A DNA stretch of 64,000 nucleotides, taken from assembly GCF_038502225.1 (NCBI RefSeq), contig NC_091369.1:8022581-8086580 (forward strand). The letters are read 5' to 3'. The notes beneath the pieces were generated by a model that was given only the letters and a program-made list of their open reading frames with translations, was not told the DNA's origin and ran no database searches. Below, in pieces: positions 53,901 to 58,789 of the stretch; within the stretch, counting starts at the first letter, position 1, and each line of letters begins with the position of its first letter. This DNA comes from Cherax quadricarinatus (taxonomy: Eukaryota; Arthropoda; Malacostraca; Decapoda; Parastacidae). A program made the position numbers and the translations under genes.

Positions 53901-55789
53901 AGCCATTATACATCTGATTTTCAACTATATTTCAGTTTTCAAGAATGTGGGAACTGTGTGTAATAAAATGGTTAAGAAGTACAAAAAATACCTTGAGAAA
54001 AATGGTGAACTTTGACATGGCAGCAGTATGCTCACGAGCTAGGGAAGACAAGAGAGACAATGCAGTTAATCTCACTGCAGGGTTGTCTCCAAGGTGCCTC
54101 AAGAGAGATAAAACTATCTCTTGCCTCTGATAGCCATCTAGATGCACGAAACTTAACCTTGTAAAAATATAGGAAAGGGAAGAATTATTGATGTACATTA
54201 TCACTTTGAGACTTCTAAAGACAACAAATCAAAGTATTGTACAGTGGAACCTCGGTACTCAAACAGCTCCCTACTCAAACAATTTGGTTTATCAAATGCT
54301 TTGTTCGGTAAAAAAAATTGCTCGGTAGTTGATTGTTTGCGTGGCACTCGACCAAACAAACACAACTAGCCAGAACTTCGCTGTAAACTATTTCATGTTT
54401 CTTTTCATTTTTTGGCATTTTTTTATATTATTTGTGTAAGTCACCATGGAGCCTAAGAAGATTAGTGATAACAGCCAACCAAAAAGAAAATTGGTCGGGA
54501 AAAATTAATTTGTTACTCAAACAGATCAGCACTCAAATAGCCTTCTGGAACGAATTAGGTTCGAGTACCGAGGTTCCACTGTACTATAGTATTATTCAAA
54601 AGAAGTGAATTCATATCTTTACCACACTGGCTATTTACCACAATATAAGGTGCATTAAATGTAGCCATATTCAGTAACACTGATTGTTTCCCACCAAGGT
54701 GGTGTGAATTACACGTAACCACATTCACTCACACTGACACTTGGTCAAGATAGGGTAAATTAAATTTATTTTTTAACACACTAGCCATCTCCCACCAAGG
54801 CAGGGTGACCTGGAAAAAAAATTTTTTGTCATCATTCACACTATCATTGTCTTGCAAAATATTCAGTCACTGTAATGCTAGGTTCCTAGGCCAGAACAAC
54901 TATTCTCTCATACCAAAATGCAATTCCTCAGACGAAAAGCCTTTCACTAGCATCACAATGCTCCACTTAAAAGAAGAGTAGAAGTTATGAATATGGAGGA
55001 CAGATAACAGATGAAGCAACAGTAGAACTTAAGCCAAAATATTAGAGATGTCAAGGGAAAAAGAGAAGGTTGAACCTAGTCAAGAAACAGAAGTGTGTCT
55101 GCAAAACAGAGACAAAGGGAAAATAGACACTTAGTGACCAACTTTTTCAAATCTTTAGAAATACACAAAAAACCTGGGAATATACAAGTGGAGTGAGGAT
55201 CATAGATGTGTAGGTGACCCAAGCACATGAACATCTGTAAAGGCTGAGCCAAGGAGTTTGATGAGAAAAAAAGATTTGACAAGCTAAAAAATTCTTTTAT
55301 CCCTGTATTTCTATGATGTTGTCTGTGGTAAATTAATTACCTCTGGTCTGACTATGCCCTTCTAATGTCTGTTGGAACACAGATCTGTAAATTCCCAGTC
55401 AATCCACAGAAGAACATAGGCAGTGCCTTATCTTGCAACTTGTGAGTATTTAATGCCTCTTATGCCCAAATTAGAATTGAGTCTTTGTCAAATGATGACC
55501 TACTCGGTAATTAAGCAACCTTAGACTTGCTGGTGCTGGGTATCAGTGATCAAACAACTGCTGGACTCCCAGTACTACATGCCTATGATTGAATTACCCA
55601 ACACAAAATACTGACAACAGATTCATGTACCACTTGTAGTTTATTAGGTAAACAGATTAGTTTCAATATTATTGCCCAAAAGAACCTTTACCTAAACAAA
55701 GTGGCTCCTGCCTGGCTAACAAGAAGTTCTGGGCATCTCAGCAGCAAGCTGGCCATCTTCTTCAAGGGTTCAAAATTTTCTTTTAGTAC
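26839..55789 (-). CDS. FANCD2: FANCD2 (Fanconi anemia group D2), last 19 exons
   Basis: Nuclear protein that pairs with FANCI, is monoubiquitinated by the Fanconi core complex at stalled forks, clamps DNA and directs interstrand-crosslink repair. Nineteen - strand exons (3066 nt, every junction in phase) encode 1021 residues and the stop, matching the human protein from roughly residue 430 to its end. Landmarks: [21 protein letters not shown] (the Lys at 52088-52090 aligns with the ubiquitinated Lys561 of human by context), [54 protein letters not shown], and an Asp/Glu-rich tail. It is a helical-repeat protein without enzyme motifs. Two introns appear to use GC donors. Introns are full of LINEs, SINEs and MITEs. 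The N-terminal third and the promoter lie beyond 64000. Confidence 0.95.
27478..27645 (-). CDS. FANCD2: FANCD2 exon 18 of window
   Basis: 56 codons, phase 0 at both ends, acceptor CATTGTAG, donor GTAATA. Encodes [20 protein letters not shown] and [14 protein letters not shown], among the best conserved stretches of the C-terminal region. Confidence 0.93.
28205..28395 (-). mobile_element. SINE-like repeat, family S (good copy)
   Basis: The best antisense copy: CTCAAGGAAGGTTCCTTGATG, GGGGCTCTTGATTTAGGG, CCAGGCGCTGTATAATCC and GTTTAGCGCTTCCCC, ending in (ATA)n. Intronic in FANCD2. Confidence 0.75.
28704..28853 (-). CDS. FANCD2: FANCD2 exon 17 of window
   Basis: 50 codons, phase 0 at both ends, acceptor CTGTTACAG, donor GTAAGT. 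Encodes [16 protein letters not shown] and [11 protein letters not shown], matching the human FLKQCMPLLDFSF and LLHHLCGHSK segments. Confidence 0.93.
29040..29470 (+). mobile_element. LINE B 3' end
   Basis: A 370-base sense copy beginning at GTGTGCAAGGGGCTTGGACT (end of the RT frame) and ending GGGCCATCCTGCCTTGGTGG plus ATAAAAGAAATAAAA. It is preceded by a short antisense tail at about 29040-29110. Confidence 0.7.
29602..30066 (-). mobile_element. SINE V, near full length
   Basis: An antisense member of a repeat of about 460 bases. In the sense direction it starts AGGTAGTAGGTTGGTAGACA, has GTAAAACGAAAGCCTGTAATT, a (TA)n-(CA)n middle, CGTAAGCCATGCGTGTTGTA, AGCAAGGGGCTAGTAACCCC, and ends with the tail shared with LINE B. 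Other copies: 38700, 40381, 41442, 43728, 43996, 48748 and 49627. Confidence 0.75.
30582..30723. mobile_element. Foldback/hairpin element in FANCD2 intron
   Basis: Outer arms CCACATGGA...AAAATAAAACAGAGT and, in complement, CCACATGGACCGACAATAAAACACAGAGT enclose an inner perfect hairpin CCTCAGTAAGAGT / ACTCTTACTGAGG. The 142-base block folds on itself almost end to end, as small foldback MITEs do. Confidence 0.65.
30766..30964 (-). CDS. FANCD2: FANCD2 exon 16 of window
   Basis: Acceptor CTCCTTTAG, donor GTCAGT. Encodes [30 protein letters not shown] and [11 protein letters not shown]. Enters with one base completing a Lys codon, leaves in phase 0. A foldback repeat lies 43 bases beyond its donor. 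Confidence 0.9.
31377..31501 (-). CDS. FANCD2: FANCD2 exon 15 of window
   Basis: Acceptor TTTTTTTACAG, donor GTAGGG. Encodes [30 protein letters not shown] and SFPTLN, where the last phrase matches human STFPTLTR. Reading through the donor would give a stop immediately, which fixes the exon end. Confidence 0.88.
31510..32100. other. FANCD2 intron without recognised content
   Basis: AT-rich intron between exons 14 and 15 of the window, upstream of the LINE at 32100. No repeat of the families named here was recognised. Confidence 0.5.
32100..33840 (-). mobile_element. LINE A2 (sibling of LINE A), 5'-truncated
   Basis: Antisense to nothing, same strand as FANCD2. It encodes a reverse transcriptase closely related to LINE A and ends in a short direct repeat (GAGTTTCAAGAGTTTCTCT) instead of poly(A). 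Confidence 0.82.
32121..33836 (-). pseudogene. LINE A2 reverse transcriptase pseudogene
   Basis: Two main frames, 33553-33188 and 33290-32121, plus a short piece at 33836-33591 cover the RT from the [12 protein letters not shown] region to the C-terminal [10 protein letters not shown]. Palm motif [19 protein letters not shown] and [13 protein letters not shown] are present, but the catalytic box reads SFANDTK, with Asn in place of the second-line Asp, so the enzyme would be dead even without the frameshifts near 33610 and 33230. Confidence 0.8.
33855..33917 (-). mobile_element. SINE-like repeat, family S, at a FANCD2 donor
   Basis: ATGCTGTATAGCCCTTGTGG and GTTTAGCACTTCTTGATAAT, then (ATA)n up to 33913. 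The (ATA)n run is immediately followed by the exon 14 donor, so the repeat supplies intron bases from about position +6. Confidence 0.6.
33918..34018 (-). CDS. FANCD2: FANCD2 exon 14 of window
   Basis: Acceptor TTTTGTTTCAG, donor GTAATT. Encodes [20 protein letters not shown] and NQQVHILLQ, aligned with human FLCRVWPSGDKEKS. A family S SINE with a TAA triplet run begins at the donor itself. Confidence 0.88.
34196..34372 (-). mobile_element. SINE V, 3' half
   Basis: Antisense tail and core: ACCGGCCGTATCCCACCGAG, AGGAGAAGGGGTTAGTAGCC, GCATTTTAGTTGCCTC. Confidence 0.65.
34480..34730 (-). mobile_element. tRNA-derived SINE, family T
   Basis: Same order as the copy at 9300-9625: CTAATGCCCAGGTACC, GGTGAACAGGGGCAGCAGG, AAGGAAACATGCCCAA and GTCAGGGACTGAACC. 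Confidence 0.6.
34840..35460 (+). mobile_element. LINE B, decayed 3' part
   Basis: A sense relic recognised by ATAGTGGTGCCAACACTTCT, GTAGGAGGCTGGAAGC, and the tail GGGTTGCCCTGCCTTGGTAGG. All frames are broken. Confidence 0.6.
35651..35851 (-). CDS. FANCD2: FANCD2 exon 13 of window
   Basis: Acceptor TATTTTTCAG, donor GTAAGT. Encodes [31 protein letters not shown] and [16 protein letters not shown]. Enters in phase 1, which fits the GC donor proposed for the previous exon. Confidence 0.88.
35900..36600. other. FANCD2 intron with low-copy repeat half
   Basis: A LINE B tail piece occurs at about 36095-36145. The stretch 36240-36500 resembles 38130-38400 (CCTTCCATTCTACTGACCGA versus TCTTCCATTCTATCAAATGA, then ACAAGAAACTGCC versus CAAGAAACAGCC), so an unnamed repeat lies on both sides of the LINE B copy. 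Confidence 0.4.
36571..37755 (+). pseudogene. LINE B reverse transcriptase pseudogene
   Basis: An open frame of 245 codons (36571-37308) holds [34 protein letters not shown] and the intact catalytic box [11 protein letters not shown]. It ends at a TAA where relatives encode a Trp-Ser/Arg-Gln sequence. A further frame (37456-37755) has [17 protein letters not shown] and [11 protein letters not shown]. Its closest relative in the window is the antisense copy at 57941-58789. Confidence 0.8.
36600..38090 (+). mobile_element. LINE B, 5'-truncated
   Basis: A sense copy inside a FANCD2 intron, antisense to the gene. It encodes RT from [11 protein letters not shown] onward and ends GGGTCACCCTGCCTCGGTGG with GTTGAAAGAAAAAAAA. 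Confidence 0.82.
38700..38905 (+). mobile_element. SINE V, 3' half
   Basis: CTCCATGGGAAAGTGGAGAA, GTAAGAGGGGACTAAAATGCC, GCAAGGGGCTAGTAACC and the tail GGGTCATCCTGCCTTGGTGG. Confidence 0.65.
38935..40254 (-). mobile_element. Internally deleted Tigger-like element
   Basis: Bounded by TA with imperfect terminal repeats CAATGGACCCCCAGTTATCG and, in complement, CAGTGGATCCCCGG. In the - direction it contains the Tigger start region (GGGGCCCAAGGAAGTTCC around 39770, with the ATG codon) and the transposase tail region (GGAAGGGGATTCCTCTTCC around 39220), but most of the coding region is absent. A smaller MITE is nested at 40011-40213. Confidence 0.75.
40011..40213. mobile_element. Tigger-type MITE, 203 bp
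   Basis: Terminal repeats CAGTGGACCCCCGCATAACG / CGTTATGCGGGGGTCCACTG with TA on both sides. It shares the first 18 bases of its ends with the intact Tigger at 58790, so that transposase could plausibly move it (inference). Confidence 0.82.
40381..40858 (+). mobile_element. SINE V, full length
   Basis: A sense copy from AGGCAGTAGGTTGGTAGACA to GCCACCCTGCCTTGGTGGGA and GTTGAGAAAAACAT. Confidence 0.75.
40994..41153 (-). CDS. FANCD2: FANCD2 exon 12 of window
   Basis: Acceptor CATTTATAG. Encodes [31 protein letters not shown] and ENEATLI. The only donor that keeps the frame is GCGAGT at 40993, a GC-AG intron; the alternative GTTAAT three bases on does not fit the phase of exon 13. Confidence 0.82.
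41290..41425 (-). mobile_element. SINE-like repeat, family S
   Basis: GATGGGCTCTTAATCCAAGA, CCCCAGGCACTGTATGAC, GGTTTAGCACTTCCCC and (TAA)n. Confidence 0.6.
41442..42070 (+). mobile_element. SINE V with triplicated 3' tail
   Basis: A sense copy whose last roughly 80 bases (GGAGAAACTTTCGTTTTTCC through GTGTTGAAAGAAAG) occur three times in a row (to about 41904, 41985 and 42069). The tails are 95 percent alike by eye, so the expansion is recent. Confidence 0.8.
42470..43560 (+). repeat. G-rich, GT-rich low-complexity region
   Basis: A 1.1-kb stretch whose + strand is dominated by G and T with very little C, full of GGTGTGGG, GGGTGGTGGTG and GTGTGGGG. It is unlike the AT-rich surroundings. It includes a 61-base tandem repeat at 43228-43435. 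It lies in the intron between FANCD2 exons 11 and 12, on the nontemplate-complement side of the transcript. No coding role is apparent. Confidence 0.8.
43228..43435 (+). repeat. 61-bp tandem repeat, about 3.4 copies
   Basis: Units start at 43228, 43289, 43350 and 43411, each GTTGTGTGAGTAGAGGTTGC-like, and pass through GATGGTGTGGGTGAAGGTGT. Confidence 0.9.
43728..43995 (-). mobile_element. SINE V, 3' half
   Basis: An antisense copy from CAGCAAACTGGCTGTATCCC to CCCAGAGGGGTGTGTATAT, where the next copy abuts. Confidence 0.7.
43996..44870 (-). mobile_element. SINE V with an expanded head
   Basis: A complete antisense copy; its tail contains a short duplication (CACCGAGGCAGGGTGGCC twice) and its 5' head is amplified into the 48-bp array at 44433-44864. 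Confidence 0.78.
44433..44864 (+). repeat. 48-bp minisatellite, 9 copies
   Basis: Nine units beginning AGGACGGTAGTACCTCCC. Since 48 is a multiple of three, the array is open in a + frame (16-residue unit [16 protein letters not shown]) and in a - frame (unit with [14 protein letters not shown]). The unit equals the head of SINE V, so this is a repeat expansion and not a gene. Confidence 0.92.
45067..45179 (-). CDS. FANCD2: FANCD2 exon 11 of window
   Basis: Acceptor GTTGTTTAAG, donor GTTGGT. Encodes [20 protein letters not shown] and [16 protein letters not shown], aligned with human IGFSHLQQRSAQEIV. Confidence 0.92.
45360..45445 (+). mobile_element. SINE V / LINE B tail
   Basis: TTTCGTTTTTCTTTTTAGGT, CACCCTGCCTTGGTGGGATA and GTTGAAAGAAAT, about 90 bases before FANCD2 exon 10. 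Confidence 0.6.
45534..45657 (-). CDS. FANCD2: FANCD2 exon 10 of window
   Basis: Acceptor GTTTTCAG, donor GTGAGC. Encodes [19 protein letters not shown] and [15 protein letters not shown]. Ends with one base of the next codon. Confidence 0.88.
45733..45946. mobile_element. piggyBac-type MITE, 214 bp
   Basis: Perfect 18-base terminal repeats CCCTTAAACTGTCCAAAC / GTTTGGACAGTTTAAGGG, flanked by TTAA on both sides (45729-45732 and 45947-45950). CCC ends and a TTAA target are the hallmarks of piggyBac. The inside repeats AAAAACGTAGATCTAC-like blocks. Confidence 0.85.
46206..46313 (-). CDS. FANCD2: FANCD2 exon 9 of window
   Basis: 36 codons, acceptor ACTAAAATAAAG. Encodes [17 protein letters not shown] and [19 protein letters not shown], aligned with human FFRELDIEVFSIL and LDTEMH. 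The donor is CAG followed by GCAAGT, a canonical GC-AG splice site. Confidence 0.9.
46620..46755 (+). mobile_element. SINE-like repeat, family S (diverged)
   Basis: CAGTGACTGGGAGCCAG, TAATCCAAGGAAAAGAAGGG, CATCAAGGCATCTCTTGAGG. Confidence 0.5.
46830..46968 (-). CDS. FANCD2: FANCD2 exon 8 of window
   Basis: Acceptor TTTATTTTAAG, donor GTCAGT. Encodes a low-complexity linker: [16 protein letters not shown], then Pro/Thr-rich [15 protein letters not shown] and GEKDSETPE. Little homology is expected here; phase on both sides supports it. Confidence 0.8.
47235..47400 (-). mobile_element. LINE B 3' fragment
   Basis: GTCGGCCGTCTCTCACCGAG, GCAGGGTGACCCAAAAAG and ATTATCACTGTTTTTGCAGA. Confidence 0.65.
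47503..47687 (-). CDS. FANCD2: FANCD2 exon 7 of window
   Basis: Acceptor TATGTTTGCAG, donor GTTAGT. Encodes [33 protein letters not shown] and the basic stretch [13 protein letters not shown]. The last could act as a nuclear localisation or DNA-contact patch (inference). Confidence 0.87.
47795..48010 (-). mobile_element. LINE B 3' fragment
   Basis: GATGGCCGTCTCCCACCGAG, CACTGTCTTTGCAGAGGAGC, ACTTCCCACCTCCAGGACTC. Confidence 0.65.
48020..48160 (+). mobile_element. SINE-like repeat, family S
   Basis: GGGGAAGCACTAAGCCAGTA, CACCTGGGGAATGGG, TTCCTTGAATCAAGAGCCC, CAGTATCAAGGCAC. Confidence 0.6.
48441..48702 (-). CDS. FANCD2: FANCD2 exon 6 of window
   Basis: Acceptor TTATTTTACAG, donor GTTAGT. 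Encodes [29 protein letters not shown] and [17 protein letters not shown]. This is the clearest FANCD2 signature in the window (human FRLLRLCVERQHNG, LDCPIF, LNWFREIVNAF). Confidence 0.95.
48748..48892 (+). mobile_element. SINE V, 3' part
   Basis: CTCCATGGGGAAGTGGAGAA, GCCATGTGTTGTAAGAGGTG and the tail GGGTCATCCTGCCTTGGTGG. Confidence 0.6.
48905..49215. mobile_element. MITE, 311 bp
   Basis: Ends ACCTACCATCCGACTTACGA and, in complement, ACCTACCATCCAACTTACTA. A second internal pair (TCGACTTACGACCGG near 49155) makes the right end partly repeated. The middle is AT-rich without coding. Superfamily unknown; layout resembles the Tigger MITEs in this window. Confidence 0.7.
49270..49500 (+). mobile_element. 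tRNA-related SINE
   Basis: TGGTACAGTGGTTAAAGCAC resembles an A box and TGAGTTTGAATCCTGTC, about 45 bases on, a B box. The rest (GGATTTTTCTATGAGAATG and AAGCCAGAAAACACGACA) reads like a SINE body. Confidence 0.5.
49627..50092 (-). mobile_element. SINE V, full length
   Basis: An antisense copy from CAACGTACCAGCCGTATTCC to GTCTACCAACCTACTACC. Confidence 0.75.
50335..50540 (-). CDS. FANCD2: FANCD2 exon 5 of window
   Basis: Acceptor TTTCTCCTCAG, donor GTAGGT. Encodes [37 protein letters not shown] and IILNLAPMV. The donor overlaps an in-frame TAG, so the exon must end after AAAGA; this joins in frame to exon 6. Confidence 0.9.
50588..50770 (-). mobile_element. LINE A2 and LINE B 3' scraps
   Basis: 50588-50655 (GACATGGGCCAGGCTCGTCT, CTGGTCACCCAGGCTGTTG) is the end of LINE A2; 50655-50770 (TTGTCTTCCACCGAGGCAGG, CATGATGACATCACA) is the end of LINE B. 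They lie about 50 bases upstream of the exon 5 acceptor. Confidence 0.55.
51165..51600 (-). mobile_element. LINE B 3' part, decayed
   Basis: CTCCTGCCAAGCAGGGGTGA, TTGCTGACTTGCCACAAATG, TCCAACAGCACGTCCG, and ACTCACTCCTATCTAACATG follow the antisense order of the LINE B 3' region. Confidence 0.55.
51605..51807. mobile_element. Tigger-type MITE, 203 bp
   Basis: Ends TAGTGGTACCTCGAGTTACG and, in complement, CAATGGTACCTCGAGTTTCG; interior AATTCGTTCCAGAAGG and CCCATAAGGAATAATG are typical of the Tigger copies here. Confidence 0.75.
51839..52094 (-). CDS. FANCD2: FANCD2 exon 4 of window, likely ubiquitination site
   Basis: Acceptor TTCCTTACAG, donor GTACTA. Starts in the middle of [16 protein letters not shown]; the Lys at 52088-52090 aligns by context with human Lys561 (recalled alignment, not computed). 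Continues with [17 protein letters not shown] and [15 protein letters not shown]. Confidence 0.93.
52300..53050. other. FANCD2 intron 3 without recognised content
   Basis: AT-rich intron sequence. A LINE B tail scrap precedes it (52120-52300). Nothing else was recognised up to the exon 3 duplicate at 53101. Confidence 0.45.
53101..53157 (-). pseudogene. Partial duplicate of FANCD2 exon 3
   Basis: On the - strand the stretch encodes [18 protein letters not shown] without stops, against [18 protein letters not shown] in exon 3 (53205-53258). It is preceded by an acceptor-like TTTTCTTTGACCAG and followed by GTACAT at the same place as the real donor. The phase (0 in, 2 out) would break the frame between exons 3 and 4, so it is probably a nonfunctional duplicate. 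Confidence 0.7.
53205..53359 (-). CDS. FANCD2: FANCD2 exon 3 of window
   Basis: Acceptor TATTTTACCAG, donor GTATGT. Encodes [29 protein letters not shown] and [17 protein letters not shown], aligned with human GILDYLDNI, LSTLAFS and LVIRKQLSS. A partial copy of its 3' half lies at about 53101-53157. Confidence 0.93.
53455..53720 (+). repeat. Purine-rich (GA) tract in FANCD2 intron
   Basis: About 265 bases almost free of C and T runs: AAGGGAAGGAAGGGGAGAAGG and similar. The transcript of FANCD2 carries the pyrimidine-rich complement. A related tract lies at 56690-56815. Confidence 0.85.
53992..54157 (-). CDS. FANCD2: FANCD2 exon 2 of window
   Basis: Acceptor TTTTTACAAG, donor GTATTT. Encodes [36 protein letters not shown] and SKFTIFLK; the QRQE phrase matches human SQRQEVV. 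Confidence 0.92.
54242..54581 (+). mobile_element. Tigger-type MITE, 340 bp, keeps a start codon
   Basis: Perfect 19-base ends CAGTGGAACCTCGGTACTC and complement, TA on both sides. Around 54444 it retains GTCACCATGGAGCCTAAGAA, matching the start of Tigger transposase (M-G/E-P-K-K), followed by about 20 codons and TAA. It is a deletion derivative of a full element. Confidence 0.88.
54765..54850 (-). mobile_element. LINE B 3' scrap
   Basis: CTAGCCATCTCCCACCAAGG, CAGGGTGACCTGGAAAAAA. Confidence 0.55.
54851..55690. other. FANCD2 intron 1 of window
   Basis: No recognised gene or repeat family. Slightly purine-rich between 55000 and 55280, otherwise unremarkable. Confidence 0.45.
55692..55789 (-). 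CDS. FANCD2: FANCD2 exon 1 of window (most 5' seen)
   Basis: Acceptor TATTCTTAG, donor GTAAAG. Encodes [20 protein letters not shown] and VSQAGATLF, joining in frame to exon 2. Homology is weaker here, but the splice sites and phase are right. Its upstream intron runs at least 8.2 kb to the end of the window. Confidence 0.8.
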
Positions 55790-55844
55790 CTAAGAATAGT
55801 TATAAAAATTAATAAAGTATAATATTGTACAGACACCTAATTGC

Positions 55845-55995
55845 AATTATATTCATAGGGAAGTGCTGAGCCCACTGGGGTCATGCAGTGTTTGGGGAAT
55901 GAGAGGTAATCAGGTTTGGTACAAGGAATGGAGGGTTGCTCCAATTCCTTGAAGCAGGAGCTCTTCACTGACATGAGGGCACCTCCTTCTAAGGA
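55845..55995 (+). mobile_element. SINE-like repeat, family S
   Basis: GGGAAGTGCTGAGCCCACTG, GTGTTTGGGGAATGAGAGG, TTCCTTGAAGCAGGAGC, ACTGACATGAGGGCACC. Confidence 0.6.
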
Positions 55996-56846
55996 TACAG
56001 CCAACTCATGAGGGACATATATATAAACATATAAATTTGTTAAACACTAATACTACAGTATATAGATGATTGAAGCATTTATGTATTTATCATTTTATGT
56101 TATTCTTAATATGTAAAAAAAGAGACTTGAAAACTGCAGCAGCTGTATTTTGAACTTATGACTGAAGTGATAAAAGATCTTGTGCAGCACCAGCATCTGC
56201 AGTCTCCAGAAATGATGTACTGTAAAGCCAAGCAACAAAAGTTCAAAACCCGATACTTGAGAGAACTGAATATTTAGTTTTGGTACTGAAGAATCAATAT
56301 GGCCTTAAAGAATAAAAAGGCACAATACCATGACTGGAATAACACACAAATAACTTACACATAGAGAAAGTAACTTATGACGTGTGTTACTAGTTAACGG
56401 GCCAAATCGGACCAAAACATCGTCAAAAATTTCTTCTCCCATGTGCGGGTTATTCATGTATCAATATGGTCTTCACTGATCTGTTCTATACAATATTTCT
56501 TAGAAATTATTCCTAGAGATTTTTTCCTAGATTTTCAGTCAATAAGATTGTATAAATCATAATTTCAGAACTCCACTGTCCCCAATCAATGGCAGGAGGA
56601 TCCCTCCATGCTTCTGATCAAAACATGATGCATGTTGTAAATATCATCAGTGGTCTCCCAGTCATGGATATTTGGAATATTACTACTGTATTCAGAGAAG
56701 AGATGGAAGGAAGAAGGGAAATAGAGGGGGGTGGGAATAGAAGAGTTGGGAAGGATGGAGGTGAGGGAAGCATAAGAGAGGAGAAAAGGAGAAAGAATGA
56801 CAGGAAAGAAGGTTGAGTTCACCCTTTTGTCATCTTTTTGCCAAGC
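55996..56846. other. Intronic stretch upstream of FANCD2 exon 1 of window
   Basis: No exon was found. 56380-56460 (GTTAACGGGCCAAATCGG, CATGTGCGGGTTATTCATG) matches 47400-47485 and looks like an unnamed repeat end. 56690-56815 is purine-rich. Confidence 0.45.
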
Positions 56847-57940
56847 CAGTGGAACCTCAAAAATCAAACTTAATCCGTTCCAGGAGCTAGTTCTAAATTC
56901 GAAAAGTCTGAAATTCGAAGCAATATTTCCCATAAGAAATAATGGAAATACAATTAATCCGTTCTATAAACCCAAAAACATTCACAAAAATAATACATTT
57001 TATAGAGATTAATTACAGTTTTACATACACACAACAAATGCTATAGTCTTTAATTATGTATAGTAATATAAAATAACATTTTTACTTACCTTTATTGAAG
57101 ATTGGTGATGGCATCTGGAAGATAGGGAGGAGGAGAGAGGGAGTTGGGGTTATTGTTTGGAAGGAGAATCCCCCTCCATGAGGACTTCCGGTATCAAAGC
57201 CCTCTCTGGGGTTGCTTCCCTTCTCTGTATTTTAATGCCACTAGGACCAGCTTGAGTCATTGGACCCCAGTCTCACAAAATAACTCTCTACAGTCCTCTG
57301 TTTCTGTCTCACAAAATAACTATCCACAGTCATCTGTTTCTGTCTCACAAAATAACTGTCCACAATCCTCTGTTTGTCTCACAAAATAACTCCACAGTCG
57401 TCTGTTTCTGTCTCACAAAATAACTCCACAGTCATCTGTTTCTGTCTCACAAAATAACTGTCCACAGTCGTCTGTTTCTGTCTCACAAAATAAATGTCCA
57501 CAATCGTCTGTTTGTCTCACAAAATAACTCCACAGTCGTCTGTTTCTGTCTCACAAAATAACTCCACAGTCGTCTGTTTCTGTCTCACAAAATAACTCCA
57601 CAGTCGTCTGTTTCTGTCTCACAAAATAACTCCACAGTCATCTGTTTCTGTCTCACAAAATAACTGTCCACAGTCATCTGTTTCTGTCTCACAAAATAAA
57701 TGTCCACAGTCATCTGTTTCTGTCTCACAAAATAACTGTCCACAGTCCTCTGTACATCCTGGCAAGCTCAACAAGTCTCACTCCACTCTCATACTTCTGT
57801 ATTATTTCCTTCTTCACATCTATGGCATTTCTCACTTTCTTTACCACAGGGGTACCGCTAGCAAGTTTCTTTGGGCCCATGGCAGCTTATTTCACAGCCC
57901 CACAAGCACTAAACACAATTAAATAATTGTAAAATGTGTG
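56847..57940 (-). mobile_element. Degenerate Tigger relic carrying a minisatellite
   Basis: The left end CAGTGGAACCTCAAAAATCA is followed by CCCATAAGAAATAATGG. In the - direction the element retains the transposase tail end (CTGGAAGATAGGGAGG, AGGAGAATCCCCCTCC) and the start region (TTGGGCCCATGGCAGC near 57880, complement of ATGGGCCCAAAGAAA). The middle is replaced by the array at 57270-57752. The other terminal repeat is missing, where LINE B begins. Confidence 0.7.
57270..57752. repeat. Minisatellite, about 14 units of 32-36 bp
   Basis: Units read TCTGTTTCTGTCTCACAAAA then TAACTCCACAGTCG or TAACTGTCCACAGTCA. Unit-length variants of 32, 34 and 36 bases alternate. The Tigger relic at 38935 has one corresponding segment (GTTGCTCAAAAAAGTGTTCC), so the array grew from a single-copy part of the element. 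Confidence 0.9.
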
Positions 57941-58789
57941 AATGATCCATTCTCTCTAAATGACCAAACCACCTCAACAACCCCTCTTCTGCCCTCTGAC
58001 TAATACTTTTATTAACTCCACACCTTTTCCTAATTTCCACACTCCGAATTTTCTGCATAATATTTACATCACACATTGCCCTTAGACAGGACATCTCCAC
58101 TGCCTCCAACCGTCTCCTCGTTGCTGCATTTACCACCCAAGCTTCACATCCATATAAGAGTGTTGGTACTACTATACTTTCATACATTCCCTTCTTTGCC
58201 TCCATAAATAACGTTTTTTGACTCCACATATACCTCAACGCACCACTCACCTTTTTTCCCTCATCAATTCTATGATTAACCTCATCCTTCATAAATCCAT
58301 CCGCCGACACGTCAACTCCCAAGTATCTGAAAACATTCACTTCTTCCATACTCCTCCTCCCCAATTTGATATCCAATTTTTCTTTATCTAAATCATTTGA
58401 TACCCTCATCACCTTACTCTTTTCTATGTTCACTTTCAACTTTCTACCTTTACACACATTCCCAAACTCATCCACTAACCTTTGCAATTTTTCTTTAGAA
58501 TCTCCCATAAGCACAGTATCATCAGCAAAAAGTAACTGTGTCAATTCCCATTTTGAATTTGATTCCCCATAATTTAATCCCACCCCTCTCCCGAACACCC
58601 TAGCATTTACTTCTTTTACAACCCCATCTATAAATATATTAAACAACCATGGTGACATTACACATCCCTGTCTAAGACCTACTTTTACCGGGAAGTAGTC
58701 TCCCTCTCTTCTACACACCCTAACCTGAGCCTCACTATCCTCATAAAAACTCTTTACAGCATTTAGTAACTTACCACCTATTCCATATA
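57941..58789 (-). mobile_element. LINE B, 3' half, cut by the intact Tigger
   Basis: An antisense LINE B with an open frame from 58770 to about 57950: [35 protein letters not shown], catalytic [32 protein letters not shown] and [12 protein letters not shown]. It resumes at 61129 on the other side of the Tigger, with TA duplicated. Confidence 0.87.

Noticed and set aside
53426..53924. A 164-codon - frame rich in Pro, Leu, Phe and Ser that looks like a membrane protein
   Set aside because: It is the pyrimidine complement of a GA-rich intronic tract, with no supporting exon signals.
57270..57752. CRISPR-like array
   Set aside because: The units are contiguous and vary by short internal changes with no unique spacers, and the context is a eukaryotic transposon.
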